Positions 17,759-25,935 of a stretch of DNA of 64,000 nt are shown here, piece by piece. Source of the DNA: Roseomonas aeriglobus (lineage in GTDB: Bacteria; Pseudomonadota; Alphaproteobacteria; Sphingomonadales; Sphingomonadaceae); NCBI GenBank assembly GCA_016937575.1, contig JAFHKN010000002.1:1240001-1304000 (forward strand). Direction: 5' to 3'. Within the stretch, counting starts at the first letter, position 1; each line of letters starts with the position of its first letter. The position numbers and the translations under genes are program-made. A model generated the notes under the pieces. The model worked only from the letters and a program-made list of their open reading frames with translations, had not been told where the DNA came from and ran no database searches.

Positions 17759-17864
17759 CCCCGGAATTTCTGCTTTTCGACTTCCGCAGAGCCTCACGTC
17801 GTCGGTCGTCGTATTCGCGACGCCAGACGCGCGCGCAAGCGCGGTGAGCATGTCACCGGCCGCG

Positions 17865-18641
17865 CTACGCGACGAACTGCTCCATCGTGATCCGGTCGTC
17901 GAGCGCATGTTCGGGATCGAACAGCAGCGTCAGATCGCGGTTATGGTCGATCGCGATATCGACGCTGGCGACGTCGCGGATCTCGCGCTGGTCGGCGACC
18001 GCACTGACAGGGCGCTTGTCCGCCTCCAGCACGGTGATGCTGATCCGCGCCTTTTCGGGCAGGATCGCGCCGCGCCAACGCCGCGGACGGAAGGCGCTGA
18101 TCGGGGTAAGCGCGATCATCGCCGAACCGAGCGGCAGGATCGGGCCGTTGGCCGAAAGGTTATACGCGGTCGAGCCGGCCGGCGTTGCCGCCAGGATTCC
18201 GTCGCAGACCAATTCGGGCAGGACGATGCGATCGTTGACGGTGACTTCCAGCTTCGCTGTCTGACGGGTTTCGCGAAGCAGCGACACCTCGTTGATCGCC
18301 GGCAGCACCTTCGTCTGTCCGTCGATTGTCGTTGCCGTCATCGTCAGCGGGGAGACCTTGAACGGCTTGGCGCGCGCAAGACGGCGATCGAGCCCGTCGA
18401 GGCGCCATTCGTTCATCAGAAAACCGACGGTGCCAAGATTCATGCCGAACACCGGCACGCTGCGCCGCGATTCGAGCATGGTGTGAAGCGTCTGGAGCAT
18501 GAAGCCGTCCCCGCCCAACGCGATGATCTGATCGGCGTCCTCGACGGCGACGAATTCATAGGCGTCGGCCAGATCGGCCGCGGCGGCCTGGGCGGGGGCG
18601 GTGGGCGACGCGACCAGCGCGCGCCGGACGGGGTCGCTCAT
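17865..18641 (-). CDS. nadK: NAD kinase
   Basis: A 258-residue NAD kinase, which phosphorylates NAD to NADP. The signature ALGGDGFML (about residues 41–49) carries the catalytic GGDG; MNLGTVGFLMNE and CDGILAATPAGSTAYNLSANGP are the other two conserved blocks that bind nucleotide. It is short for the family, lacking an N-terminal extension, as in other alphaproteobacteria. The ATG overlaps the stop of moaA by 4 bases, so the order is moaA then nadK in one transcript. Confidence 0.95.
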   Translation of the reverse strand: MSDPVRRALVASPTAPAQAAAADLADAYEFVAVEDADQIIALGGDGFMLQTLHTMLESRRSVPVFGMNLGTVGFLMNEWRLDGLDRRLARAKPFKVSPLTMTATTIDGQTKVLPAINEVSLLRETRQTAKLEVTVNDRIVLPELVCDGILAATPAGSTAYNLSANGPILPLGSAMIALTPISAFRPRRWRGAILPEKARISITVLEADKRPVSAVADQREIRDVASVDIAIDHNRDLTLLFDPEHALDDRITMEQFVA

Positions 18642-19630
18642 CCGCCGGTCACGCTCATGTGGCGACCGACCGCGGGGGCGGCGGCGTCGATGCGGAAGTC
18701 ATGGCGCGCCGGCTTCAGGGCAAGCGCCGAATCGATCGCCGCGTCGAGCGCATCCACACCGCCGTCACGTAGGGCGGCCTTCAGATCGACTTGGTCCTCA
18801 TGCCCCAGGCACATGTAGAGTTTGCCCTCGGTGGTCAGGCGGACGCGGTTGCATCCGTCGCAGAAATTGGCCGTCAGCGGCGAAATGAGGCCCAGCCGGG
18901 TGCCCCACGGCGTCTGCCAATAGCGCGCAGGACCGCCGGTGCGGTGGTCGTCGCGGGTCAGCGGATAGCGGGTGGATAGTCCGTCGAAGACGCGGGTGAG
19001 CGGGACGAAGCGATCGGTGCGATCCTCGTCGATCACGCCCAAGGGCATCGTTTCGATCAGGCTGAGGTCGAAGCCCTGCTCCCCGCACCATTCGAGCATT
19101 GCAGGGATCTCGTCCTCGTTCAGCCCGGCGAGTGCGACCATGTTGATCTTGACCGCGATCCCTGCGGCCTTGGCCGCGGCGATGCCTCCCAAAACTTGGG
19201 TCACGTCGCCGTGCCGCGTGACGAAGCGGAAAACGTCCGAATCGCGACTGTCGAGGCTGACGTTGATTCGTCGGATGCCGGCGTGGAACAGACGCGGCGC
19301 GACGCCAGCCAGCCGGGTCGCGTTCGTCGTCATCGTCAGTTCGTCCAGGCCTGTGCCGACATGCCGCCCCAGCCGGTCGACCAGGTCGACGACGTCACGC
19401 CGCACCAGCGGCTCGCCACCGGACAGGCGGATCTTGGTCACCCCGCGCGCGATGAAGCGTTCGGCGATGATCGCGATTTCGTCAAGCGCCAGCAACGCGG
19501 GACGGGGGAGGAACGTCATCTGCTCCGCCATGCAATAGCGGCAGCGCAGGTCGCAGCGGTCCGTCACCGACACGCGCAGATAGCTGATGGCGCGACCGAA
19601 ACGGTCGATCAGGGGGGCAGGGGTGGCCAT
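18638..19630 (-). CDS. moaA: GTP 3',8-cyclase MoaA
   Basis: A 330-residue radical-SAM enzyme performing the first step of molybdenum-cofactor synthesis. The N-terminal [4Fe-4S] motif is C-x3-C-x2-C in DRCDLRCRYCM; the second cluster is C-x2-C-x13-C in CDGCNRVRLTTEGKLYMC. The protein ends in GG, the catalytic tail of MoaA. RLSGGEPLVRRD is the SAM-binding GGE block. ATG 19630 (MATPAPLIDRFGR) fits homologues; an ATG 39 bases upstream is also in frame. moaC and moeA are more than 22 kb away. Confidence 0.95.
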   Translation of the reverse strand: MATPAPLIDRFGRAISYLRVSVTDRCDLRCRYCMAEQMTFLPRPALLALDEIAIIAERFIARGVTKIRLSGGEPLVRRDVVDLVDRLGRHVGTGLDELTMTTNATRLAGVAPRLFHAGIRRINVSLDSRDSDVFRFVTRHGDVTQVLGGIAAAKAAGIAVKINMVALAGLNEDEIPAMLEWCGEQGFDLSLIETMPLGVIDEDRTDRFVPLTRVFDGLSTRYPLTRDDHRTGGPARYWQTPWGTRLGLISPLTANFCDGCNRVRLTTEGKLYMCLGHEDQVDLKAALRDGGVDALDAAIDSALALKPARHDFRIDAAAPAVGRHMSVTGG

Positions 19631-19871
19631 CGTGGTAACGAAGCTAGGCCTTTGCGAGAGGAGCAACAAGGGGCGGATGCCGGTCGACCTCGCCGTTCGT
19701 CATCTCTGAAGGGGCAAGGGAAATTCGAGCTGCGGCAGACAGGTCGTACAGGTTTTCAGGGACGGACAGCGTCCGCGTCCGCGGCGATGACGGATCGGGG
19801 GGAGCCTTTCGGAAAATCTCGGATCGGCCGGGTGTCTTTCTTCATCAATTTCGCCGAAGAAGACGAGCGAC

Positions 19872-21386
19872 GTGCCCGATAGTTTCGCCAAGCCCCTTTT
19901 CATCCTGTCGTTTCGCCAGCGCGACGAACTGGCGGCGATGGCCGCGCGTGCCGGTTGGCGCCCGATCGCGGCGCGACGGGACGAGGGGCTGGCTGGTCGT
20001 GTTACCGCAAGCGGTGCGCAGGTCATCGTGATCGATGCTCGCGGAGCGGCGGATGACGGACTGACGGCGGTCCGCGCGATCGGCGATGTGGCGGACGCCG
20101 CCGGCCAGGCCGTTCTGCTGCTGGTATCGCGCAACGACGTCGGGGTGCTGGACGCGGCGCGCGATGCCGGCGCGACACACTTCCTGGTGAGCCCCATCCC
20201 TGAAATCGAATTCGCCCAAGCGGTGCGGTATGCCGAGCGATTTGCCGAGCGCGTGTCCGGCGGGCGACCGGTGCGGGAGGCGCGGTGGGTGGCGCCGCTC
20301 GGGTGGCGTTATGATCACGCGCGACGCTCGTTACAGGTAACGGGCGAACTCGCCCGTGTGGCCGGCATCGCCGAAGAGGGGCCGGCATCCGCGGCATGGA
20401 TGCGTCAGTCCCCTGACGTCCGCGTCCGGTTGCGCAACGCCCTCCGGCGCCTGAGATCGAGCGAGTCGACGGCCTTTGCCCACGACCTGCCGGGCCTAGG
20501 GCGTGTCGTCGCGCACCTGCAGCGCGACCCGCATACCGGGCGGCTGCACGGACTGGTCGAGCCGATCGGCGAGCCGGACGCGGGCGCCGCGATGCGCGAC
20601 CTGTTCGGCCGGCGCTCGCGGTCGGTCGCAGCCCTCGCACGCGAACTCCCATCGGCGTTGGCGTCGGGGGAGATCGACGTCGTGTTCCAACCCCAGGTCG
20701 ATCTGGCGAGCGGGCGGATCACCGGCGTCGAAGCTCTGGCGCGGTGGAACCACCACCGTCTGGGTGAAGTCGGCGCAGAAATCCTGCTCGCCGCAGCCGC
20801 GCGAGGTGGTCGGTCGGGCGAGGTGTCGGCTTATCTTCAGGCGCGCGCGCTCTCGGTCGCAGCTGGCTGGCCGAACGCGCTGCGCGCGATCCGGGTCGCG
20901 GTCAACGTCGCTGCTGACGATATCGCCGAGGACGGATTCGTCTCTCGCCTGCTCGAACGGATCGACGCGAGCGGTATCGCCCGCGACCGGGTGACGGTGG
21001 AGGTGACCGAAAGCGGCCTGATCGAGCGGCTGGACGTCGCTGCTGCCTTGCTGGCGGAGGTTCGGGCGGCCGGGTGCCAGGTCGCGATCGACGATTTCGG
21101 GACGGGTTATTCGAGCCTCGCCTATCTGAACGCACTGCCCGTCGACTATCTCAAGCTCGACAAGACGCTGACCGCCGGGATCACGGGCAACGCGCGCGAC
21201 CGAGTCGTCGTGCGCGGCGTCATCGACATGGCGACGACGCTGGGACTCGACGTGATCGCCGAAGGGGTCGAGACGACCGAGCAGCGCGACCTGCTGGCCG
21301 AGGCCGGGTGTCGGCTGTACCAGGGCTATCTATGTGCGCCGGGCGTCGACAGCGCGACGCTGGCGTCGCTGGTTCAGGCGACCTGA
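19872..21386 (+). CDS. EAL-domain cyclic-di-GMP phosphodiesterase with receiver-like N-terminus
   Basis: A 504-residue protein. Residues about 7–135 look like a response-regulator receiver fold (VIVIDARGA with Asp at the strand end; VLLLVSRNDVGVLDAARDAG; THFLVSPI), but the paired acidic residues of the first loop are not evident, so it is probably degenerate. A PAS-like stretch follows (GWRYDHARRSLQVTGELARV). The EAL domain (about 255–504) has EALARW near residue 287, NVAA, VEVTESGLIE, DDFGTGYSSL, YLKLDK, AEGVETTEQRD and YQGY, i.e. all metal and catalytic positions, predicting active c-di-GMP hydrolysis. There is no GGDEF domain. Start is GTG 19872. The 3' end overlaps the opposing GAF gene by 13 bases. 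Confidence 0.87.
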   Translation: MPDSFAKPLFILSFRQRDELAAMAARAGWRPIAARRDEGLAGRVTASGAQVIVIDARGAADDGLTAVRAIGDVADAAGQAVLLLVSRNDVGVLDAARDAGATHFLVSPIPEIEFAQAVRYAERFAERVSGGRPVREARWVAPLGWRYDHARRSLQVTGELARVAGIAEEGPASAAWMRQSPDVRVRLRNALRRLRSSESTAFAHDLPGLGRVVAHLQRDPHTGRLHGLVEPIGEPDAGAAMRDLFGRRSRSVAALARELPSALASGEIDVVFQPQVDLASGRITGVEALARWNHHRLGEVGAEILLAAAARGGRSGEVSAYLQARALSVAAGWPNALRAIRVAVNVAADDIAEDGFVSRLLERIDASGIARDRVTVEVTESGLIERLDVAAALLAEVRAAGCQVAIDDFGTGYSSLAYLNALPVDYLKLDKTLTAGITGNARDRVVVRGVIDMATTLGLDVIAEGVETTEQRDLLAEAGCRLYQGYLCAPGVDSATLASLVQAT

Positions 21387-21925
21387 CGCCCCGCCGACCT
21401 GTCGGCAGTCGAATCGATGACCGTCGCGACGGCATCGGCCAGCAGCATCATCCGTTCGATCGCGATCGGGGCGATCGGCTGGGCATCGCGCCAATAGGCG
21501 CCCAGGGCATATCGGGGGTCGTCGCGGCCGATCGGTACCACCCCCATGCTGCGCACGAAGGTCGCGAGATAGGCGTTGAGCGGCACGCGCTTGTCCTCGG
21601 CGATATCGGGGATGAAGATCGGTGCCCGCGCAAGCAGCGCCTGCCCGGAGACGCAGTTGCGGATCGGAAAACACTGTCCGGCCCAAAGCGGGCTGATCGC
21701 GTCCTCGGTCACATAGGCGACCTGATCGCCGTCGCGTCGCACGATCGTGATGCCGTCGCTGCCGATGACGGCGCGGGCGGCGGCCGCCAGCCGCACCAGC
21801 GCCTCTTCAGGGCCGGATGCCGTCGCGATGCTCCGCACCGCATCGGCCAGATGCGTGTCCGTGGCGCTTGCTGCCGGTCCGGATGGCGCGGCGTTACGAC
21901 GGAACGGGTTCCTCACGATCGTCAC
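21374..21925 (-). CDS. GAF-domain protein
   Basis: A 183-residue protein that is essentially a single GAF domain (about residues 30–175): AVRSIATASGPEEALVRL, GSDGITIVRRDGDQVAYV, FPIRNCVSGQALLAR, PIFIPDIAEDKRVP, and RSMGVVPIG. GAF domains bind small ligands or chromophores; the Cys of PIRNCVSG lies at a position where several bilin or redox-sensing GAFs carry Cys, but no chromophore can be claimed. There is no output domain or signal peptide. Its 3' end overlaps that of the convergent EAL gene. Confidence 0.8.
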   Translation of the reverse strand: MTIVRNPFRRNAAPSGPAASATDTHLADAVRSIATASGPEEALVRLAAAARAVIGSDGITIVRRDGDQVAYVTEDAISPLWAGQCFPIRNCVSGQALLARAPIFIPDIAEDKRVPLNAYLATFVRSMGVVPIGRDDPRYALGAYWRDAQPIAPIAIERMMLLADAVATVIDSTADRSAGRQVA

Positions 21926-22022
21926 TCAGTCCCAAGCTAATCCCTTGGGCCCGAAATATATGAAATCGCGACCTTTTGTGCAGAATCATACTGATATCTG
22001 TCAGGTGTCGTCCGACGCAGGC

Positions 22023-25000
22023 CTAGCCGCCTGCGGCCTTCGCCAACCCGCGCGACAGTTGCAGCGCGCCGTGCAACCGCGCCTTGGGATCGGCCCAGAC
22101 GCGGTTGATGACCAGCTTATGGTCCGGGCGCAGCTTCGCAACCTCGCCCAGCTTGCCGACATAGGCGAGCAGGCCGTCGATGTTCGGGAAGGTGTTTTCA
22201 TGGAAGGCAACCAGAGCGCCCTTTGGCCCGACGTCGAGCTTCGCGACGCAGGCGCGCTTGGCGTTGAGCTTGATCTCCATGATCCGCAGCAGATTCTCGG
22301 TCTCGTCGGGTAGCTTGCCGAACCGGTCGATCATCTCGGCGGCGAACGCTTCCAGCCCCGCGGCCACATCGATCTCGTTGAGGCGGCGATAGAGGCCCAT
22401 GCGCAGGTCGAGATCAGGGACATAGTCCTCCGGGATCAGGATCGGGGCGTCGATCGTGATCTGCGGGCTGAAGTCGGTCGGCCGCGAGAGCTTGCCGCCA
22501 GCCTTCGCCTCCAGAATCGCCTCTTCCAGCATCGACTGGTAGAGTTCGAAGCCGACCTCCTTGATATGGCCCGACTGTTCGTCGCCGAGCAGATTGCCCG
22601 CGCCACGCTGATCGAGGTCGTGGCTGGCGAGCTGGAAGCCGGCGCCCAAAGATTCGAGGTCGCTCAGGACCTTCAACCGCTTCTCCGCCGCTTCGGTCAT
22701 CAGCCGCTCGGGCGGCGAGACCATATAGGCATAGGCGCGCGTCTTCGACCGGCCGACGCGGCCGCGCAGCTGGTACAGCTGAGCGAGGCCGAAGCGGTCG
22801 GCGCGGTTGACGATCATGGTGTTGGCGCTCGGAATGTCGATGCCGCTTTCGATAATGCTGGTCGAGACGAGCACTTCGAATTTCTTGTCGTAGAAGGCGG
22901 ACATCCGCTCCTCGACCTCGCTTGGCGCCATCTGGCCATGGGCGATGACGTAGCGGACTTCCGGAACATGCTCGCGGAAGAATTCCTCGATATCGGGCAG
23001 GTCGGCGATGCGGGGGGTGACGAAGAAGCTCTGCCCGCCGCGATAATGTTCGCGCAGGAGGGCTTCGCGCAGCACGACCGGATCCCACGGCATGACATAG
23101 GTGCGCACCGCGAGGCGATCGACCGGCGGGGTCTGGATGACCGACAGTTCGCGCAGGCCCGACATTGCCATCTGAAGCGTGCGCGGAATTGGGGTGGCGG
23201 TCAGGGTGAGGACGTGGACGTCGGTCTTCAGCGCCTTCAGCCGTTCCTTGTGGGTCACGCCGAACCGCTGTTCCTCGTCGACGATGACCAAGCCGAGGCG
23301 CTTAAAATCGATGCCTTTGGCCAGGATCGCGTGGGTGCCGACCACCACGTCGATTTGACCGTTGGCCAGGCCTTCCTTGGTCGCCTTCGTCTCGCTGGCG
23401 GTGACAAGGCGACTGAGCCGGCCGACTTTGATCGGGAAGCCGTCGAAGCGGGCGGCGAAGTTATTGTAGTGCTGGCGTGCGAGGAGCGTCGTCGGGCAGA
23501 CGACCGCGACCTGCATCCCCGCCATCGCCGCGACGAACGCGGCGCGCAGCGCCACTTCGGTCTTGCCGAAGCCGACGTCGCCGACGATCAGTCGGTCCAT
23601 CGGCGATCCCTTGCCGAGATCGCCCAGCACGTCGTTGATCGCGCGGTCCTGGTCGTCGGTTTCCTCATAGGGGAAGCGATCGACGAAGGTCGCGAAGCCC
23701 GATCCATCGGGTTCGGCCACTTCGGCGGGGCGCAGCGCACGTTCGGCGGCGGTGGCGATGAGCTCACCCGCGATTTCGCGGATGCGCTCCTTCATCCGGC
23801 TCTTGCGGCGCTGCCACGCCTCGCCGCCCAGCTTGTCCAGCGTCGCGCCGTCCTCGCCAGAGCCGTAGCGGCTGAGGACTTCAAGGTTCTCTACGGGCAC
23901 GTACAGCTTGTCGCCGCCCGCGTACGTCAGCGCGACGCAGTCGTGCGGGCTCTTGCCGACGGGGATCGAGGTCAGCCCCTCATACCGTCCGATGCCGTGG
24001 TCGACGTGGACGACCAGATCGCCGGGCGACAACGTCGCGAGTTCGGCGAGGAAGGCGTCGGCCGACTTGCGGCGCTTGGCGCGGCGGACGAGCCGGTCGC
24101 CGAGCATGTCCTGCTCGGTCAACAGCGTGACGTCCGGGGCGGTGAAGCCGTGATCGAGCGGCAGGACGATCAGCGCGGTTGCGCTATCGACGACGCCCAG
24201 CGCTTCCTGCCAGGTGTCGACCATGCGCGCGCCGGACAGGCCATGATCCTCGAGCAGGCCCTTCAACCGCTCGCGCGAGCCGGTCGAATAGCTGGCGAGG
24301 ATGCGCTTGCCCTTCACCGTCTTCAGATGCGCGACGACAGCTTCGTAGACGTTGGCGCCGGCCGATCGCTCGGGCGCGAAGTCACGCGGGCCGTCGATGT
24401 TGAATTCCAGGACCGACGCGCTTTCGGGCTCGTGGAAGGGCGTCGTAACGTGTGCGGGCGCGTCGTGCAGTGCCTGCGCCCATTCGTCGGGCAGCAGGTA
24501 GAGCGACTTGGTCGGCAGCGGGCGGTAGCTTCCCGGCTCGGCGCCCGAAGCTTTCAGGCGGTTGGCATGATAGTCGGCGATCGCTTCGAACCGCCCCTCC
24601 GCCGCGCCCGCGACGCCGGCATCGCGGACGACGACCATGTCGCCAGGCAGATGATCGAACAGCGTTTCCAGCCGCTCCTCGAACAGCGGCAGCCAATGTT
24701 CCATGCCGGCCAGACGCCGGCCGTCACTGACCGCCTGATAGAGCGGATCACCGGTCGCGGTCGCGCCGAAGGTCTCGCGGTAGCGGGTGCGGAAGCGTTT
24801 GACGCTCTCCTCGTCGAGCAGCGCTTCGGACGCGGGCAGCAGCGTGAAGCCCTTGATGCTGCCGGTCGTCCGCTGATCATGTGGGTCGAAGGTGCGGACC
24901 GTCTCGATCTCGTCGCCGAAGAAGTCGAGGCGAAGCGCAGAGTCGGAGCCCGAGGGGAACAGGTCGACGAGCGAGCCGCGCACCGCGAATTCACCCGCAT

Positions 25001-25472
25001 CTGCAACCGATTCGGTGCGGACATAGCCGTTGGCCTGGAGCAGCGTGGACAGCTTTTCGCGGCTGATCCGTTCGCCCGGCGCCAGCGTCGCGACGAGCTG
25101 GCGGATGCGGAAGGGCGTCAGCGTGCGCTGGGTCGCAGCATTGGCGGTGGTGACGAGCAGGCGCGGGCGGGCGGCCTTCGCCTGGAGCGCGTGGAGCGTC
25201 GCGAGGCGTTCGGACATGACGCGTAGCGTGGGCGACGCGCGATCGTAGGGCAGGCAGTCCCAGGCGGGGAAGGCGAGGACGTCCAGTTCCGGCGCGAAGA
25301 AGGTCGCGGTCGACTGCACCGCGCGCATTGCCGCTTCATCGGGCGCGATGAAGCATGCACCGTCGGTCGCCGCTCTCGCGAGGTCGGCCAGGAGCGCGGG
25401 AAGGAATCCCGTCGCGACGCCCGCGAGGGTCAGGGGGCGGGGGGCGGAAAGGATCTTGGAGAGGTCGGGCAT
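22023..25472 (-). CDS. mfd: Transcription-repair coupling factor Mfd
   Basis: An 1149-residue Mfd, which removes stalled RNA polymerase from damaged template and recruits UvrA. The N-terminal UvrB-like part is followed by the RNA-polymerase-interaction domain (LVVHVDHGIGRYEGL, KLYVPVENL), the SF2 translocase with Walker A GDVGFGKTE (about residue 630) and DEEQRFGV, the RecG-like TRG segment, and the C-terminal TRCF domain (MGLYRRLNEIDV). All motor motifs are intact. It is downstream of sdhE on the same strand, with a repeat-filled spacer of about 120 bases. Confidence 0.97.
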   Translation of the reverse strand: MPDLSKILSAPRPLTLAGVATGFLPALLADLARAATDGACFIAPDEAAMRAVQSTATFFAPELDVLAFPAWDCLPYDRASPTLRVMSERLATLHALQAKAARPRLLVTTANAATQRTLTPFRIRQLVATLAPGERISREKLSTLLQANGYVRTESVADAGEFAVRGSLVDLFPSGSDSALRLDFFGDEIETVRTFDPHDQRTTGSIKGFTLLPASEALLDEESVKRFRTRYRETFGATATGDPLYQAVSDGRRLAGMEHWLPLFEERLETLFDHLPGDMVVVRDAGVAGAAEGRFEAIADYHANRLKASGAEPGSYRPLPTKSLYLLPDEWAQALHDAPAHVTTPFHEPESASVLEFNIDGPRDFAPERSAGANVYEAVVAHLKTVKGKRILASYSTGSRERLKGLLEDHGLSGARMVDTWQEALGVVDSATALIVLPLDHGFTAPDVTLLTEQDMLGDRLVRRAKRRKSADAFLAELATLSPGDLVVHVDHGIGRYEGLTSIPVGKSPHDCVALTYAGGDKLYVPVENLEVLSRYGSGEDGATLDKLGGEAWQRRKSRMKERIREIAGELIATAAERALRPAEVAEPDGSGFATFVDRFPYEETDDQDRAINDVLGDLGKGSPMDRLIVGDVGFGKTEVALRAAFVAAMAGMQVAVVCPTTLLARQHYNNFAARFDGFPIKVGRLSRLVTASETKATKEGLANGQIDVVVGTHAILAKGIDFKRLGLVIVDEEQRFGVTHKERLKALKTDVHVLTLTATPIPRTLQMAMSGLRELSVIQTPPVDRLAVRTYVMPWDPVVLREALLREHYRGGQSFFVTPRIADLPDIEEFFREHVPEVRYVIAHGQMAPSEVEERMSAFYDKKFEVLVSTSIIESGIDIPSANTMIVNRADRFGLAQLYQLRGRVGRSKTRAYAYMVSPPERLMTEAAEKRLKVLSDLESLGAGFQLASHDLDQRGAGNLLGDEQSGHIKEVGFELYQSMLEEAILEAKAGGKLSRPTDFSPQITIDAPILIPEDYVPDLDLRMGLYRRLNEIDVAAGLEAFAAEMIDRFGKLPDETENLLRIMEIKLNAKRACVAKLDVGPKGALVAFHENTFPNIDGLLAYVGKLGEVAKLRPDHKLVINRVWADPKARLHGALQLSRGLAKAAGG

Positions 25473-25486
25473 CGGGTCTCGCTTAA

Positions 25487-25596
25487 GCCCTCTCCCCTTG
25501 AGGGGAGAGGGTTTGGGAGAGGGGGAGGTGTCTCACCGAGACTGGGGCTCGCGGACAGGCCCCTCTCCCAACCCTCTCCCCTGAAGGGGAGAGGGC
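25487..25596. repeat. Inverted repeat of CCCTCTCCCC/GGGGAGAGGG type between sdhE and mfd
   Basis: Two blocks (25487–25525 and 25557–25596) each contain CCCTCTCCCC-ttga/ctgaa-GGGGAGAGGG and are inverted copies of each other, including GGGTTTGGGAGAGGGG / CCCCTCTCCCAACCC. A single unit recurs at 48000–48023. The right block reaches the stop codon of sdhE. Confidence 0.8.
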
Positions 25597-25862
25597 TATT
25601 GTTGAATCGGCACGTACGTCAGCGTCTTCAGGTCATCCATCATCTGGCCCTGCCAACGCTCCGGGACGGCGGCCGCTCCCATCGCCCAAGCCATGATGTC
25701 GACGTCCTGTTCCTCCAGAAACGCCTCGAACCAGTCGATCTGCTCGTCCGACCAGCGCGCGCCGTAAGCGTCGAAGAAGCCGCCGACCATCAGGTCCGCT
25801 TCCTTGGTGCCGCGGTGCCACGCGCGGAACGCCAAGCGTTTCAGTCTCGTCTCGCGCTCCAT
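25596..25862 (-). CDS. sdhE: Succinate dehydrogenase assembly factor 2 (SdhE)
   Basis: An 88-residue SdhE, the factor that helps attach FAD covalently to SdhA. The family signature appears as RLKRLAFRAWHRGTKEADL (the R-G-x-x-E/D block) followed by WFEAFLEEQDVDIMAW. ATG 25862 (MERETRLKRL) matches the normal length; longer in-frame starts would run into recG. It is divergent from recG, from which it is 73 bases away, and upstream of mfd on the same strand. Confidence 0.9.
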   Translation of the reverse strand: MERETRLKRLAFRAWHRGTKEADLMVGGFFDAYGARWSDEQIDWFEAFLEEQDVDIMAWAMGAAAVPERWQGQMMDDLKTLTYVPIQQ

Positions 25863-25935
25863 GCCCGCGGCTCCATGCAATATTGGCCGACGGCGCTTCA
25901 ATGCGCGGTCGGCTTGGGGTAGCGGGGACATAGTC

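Noticed and set aside
22566..25226. 886-codon plus-strand open frame opposite mfd
   Set aside because: Mirror of mfd on the other strand with no motifs; mfd is intact.
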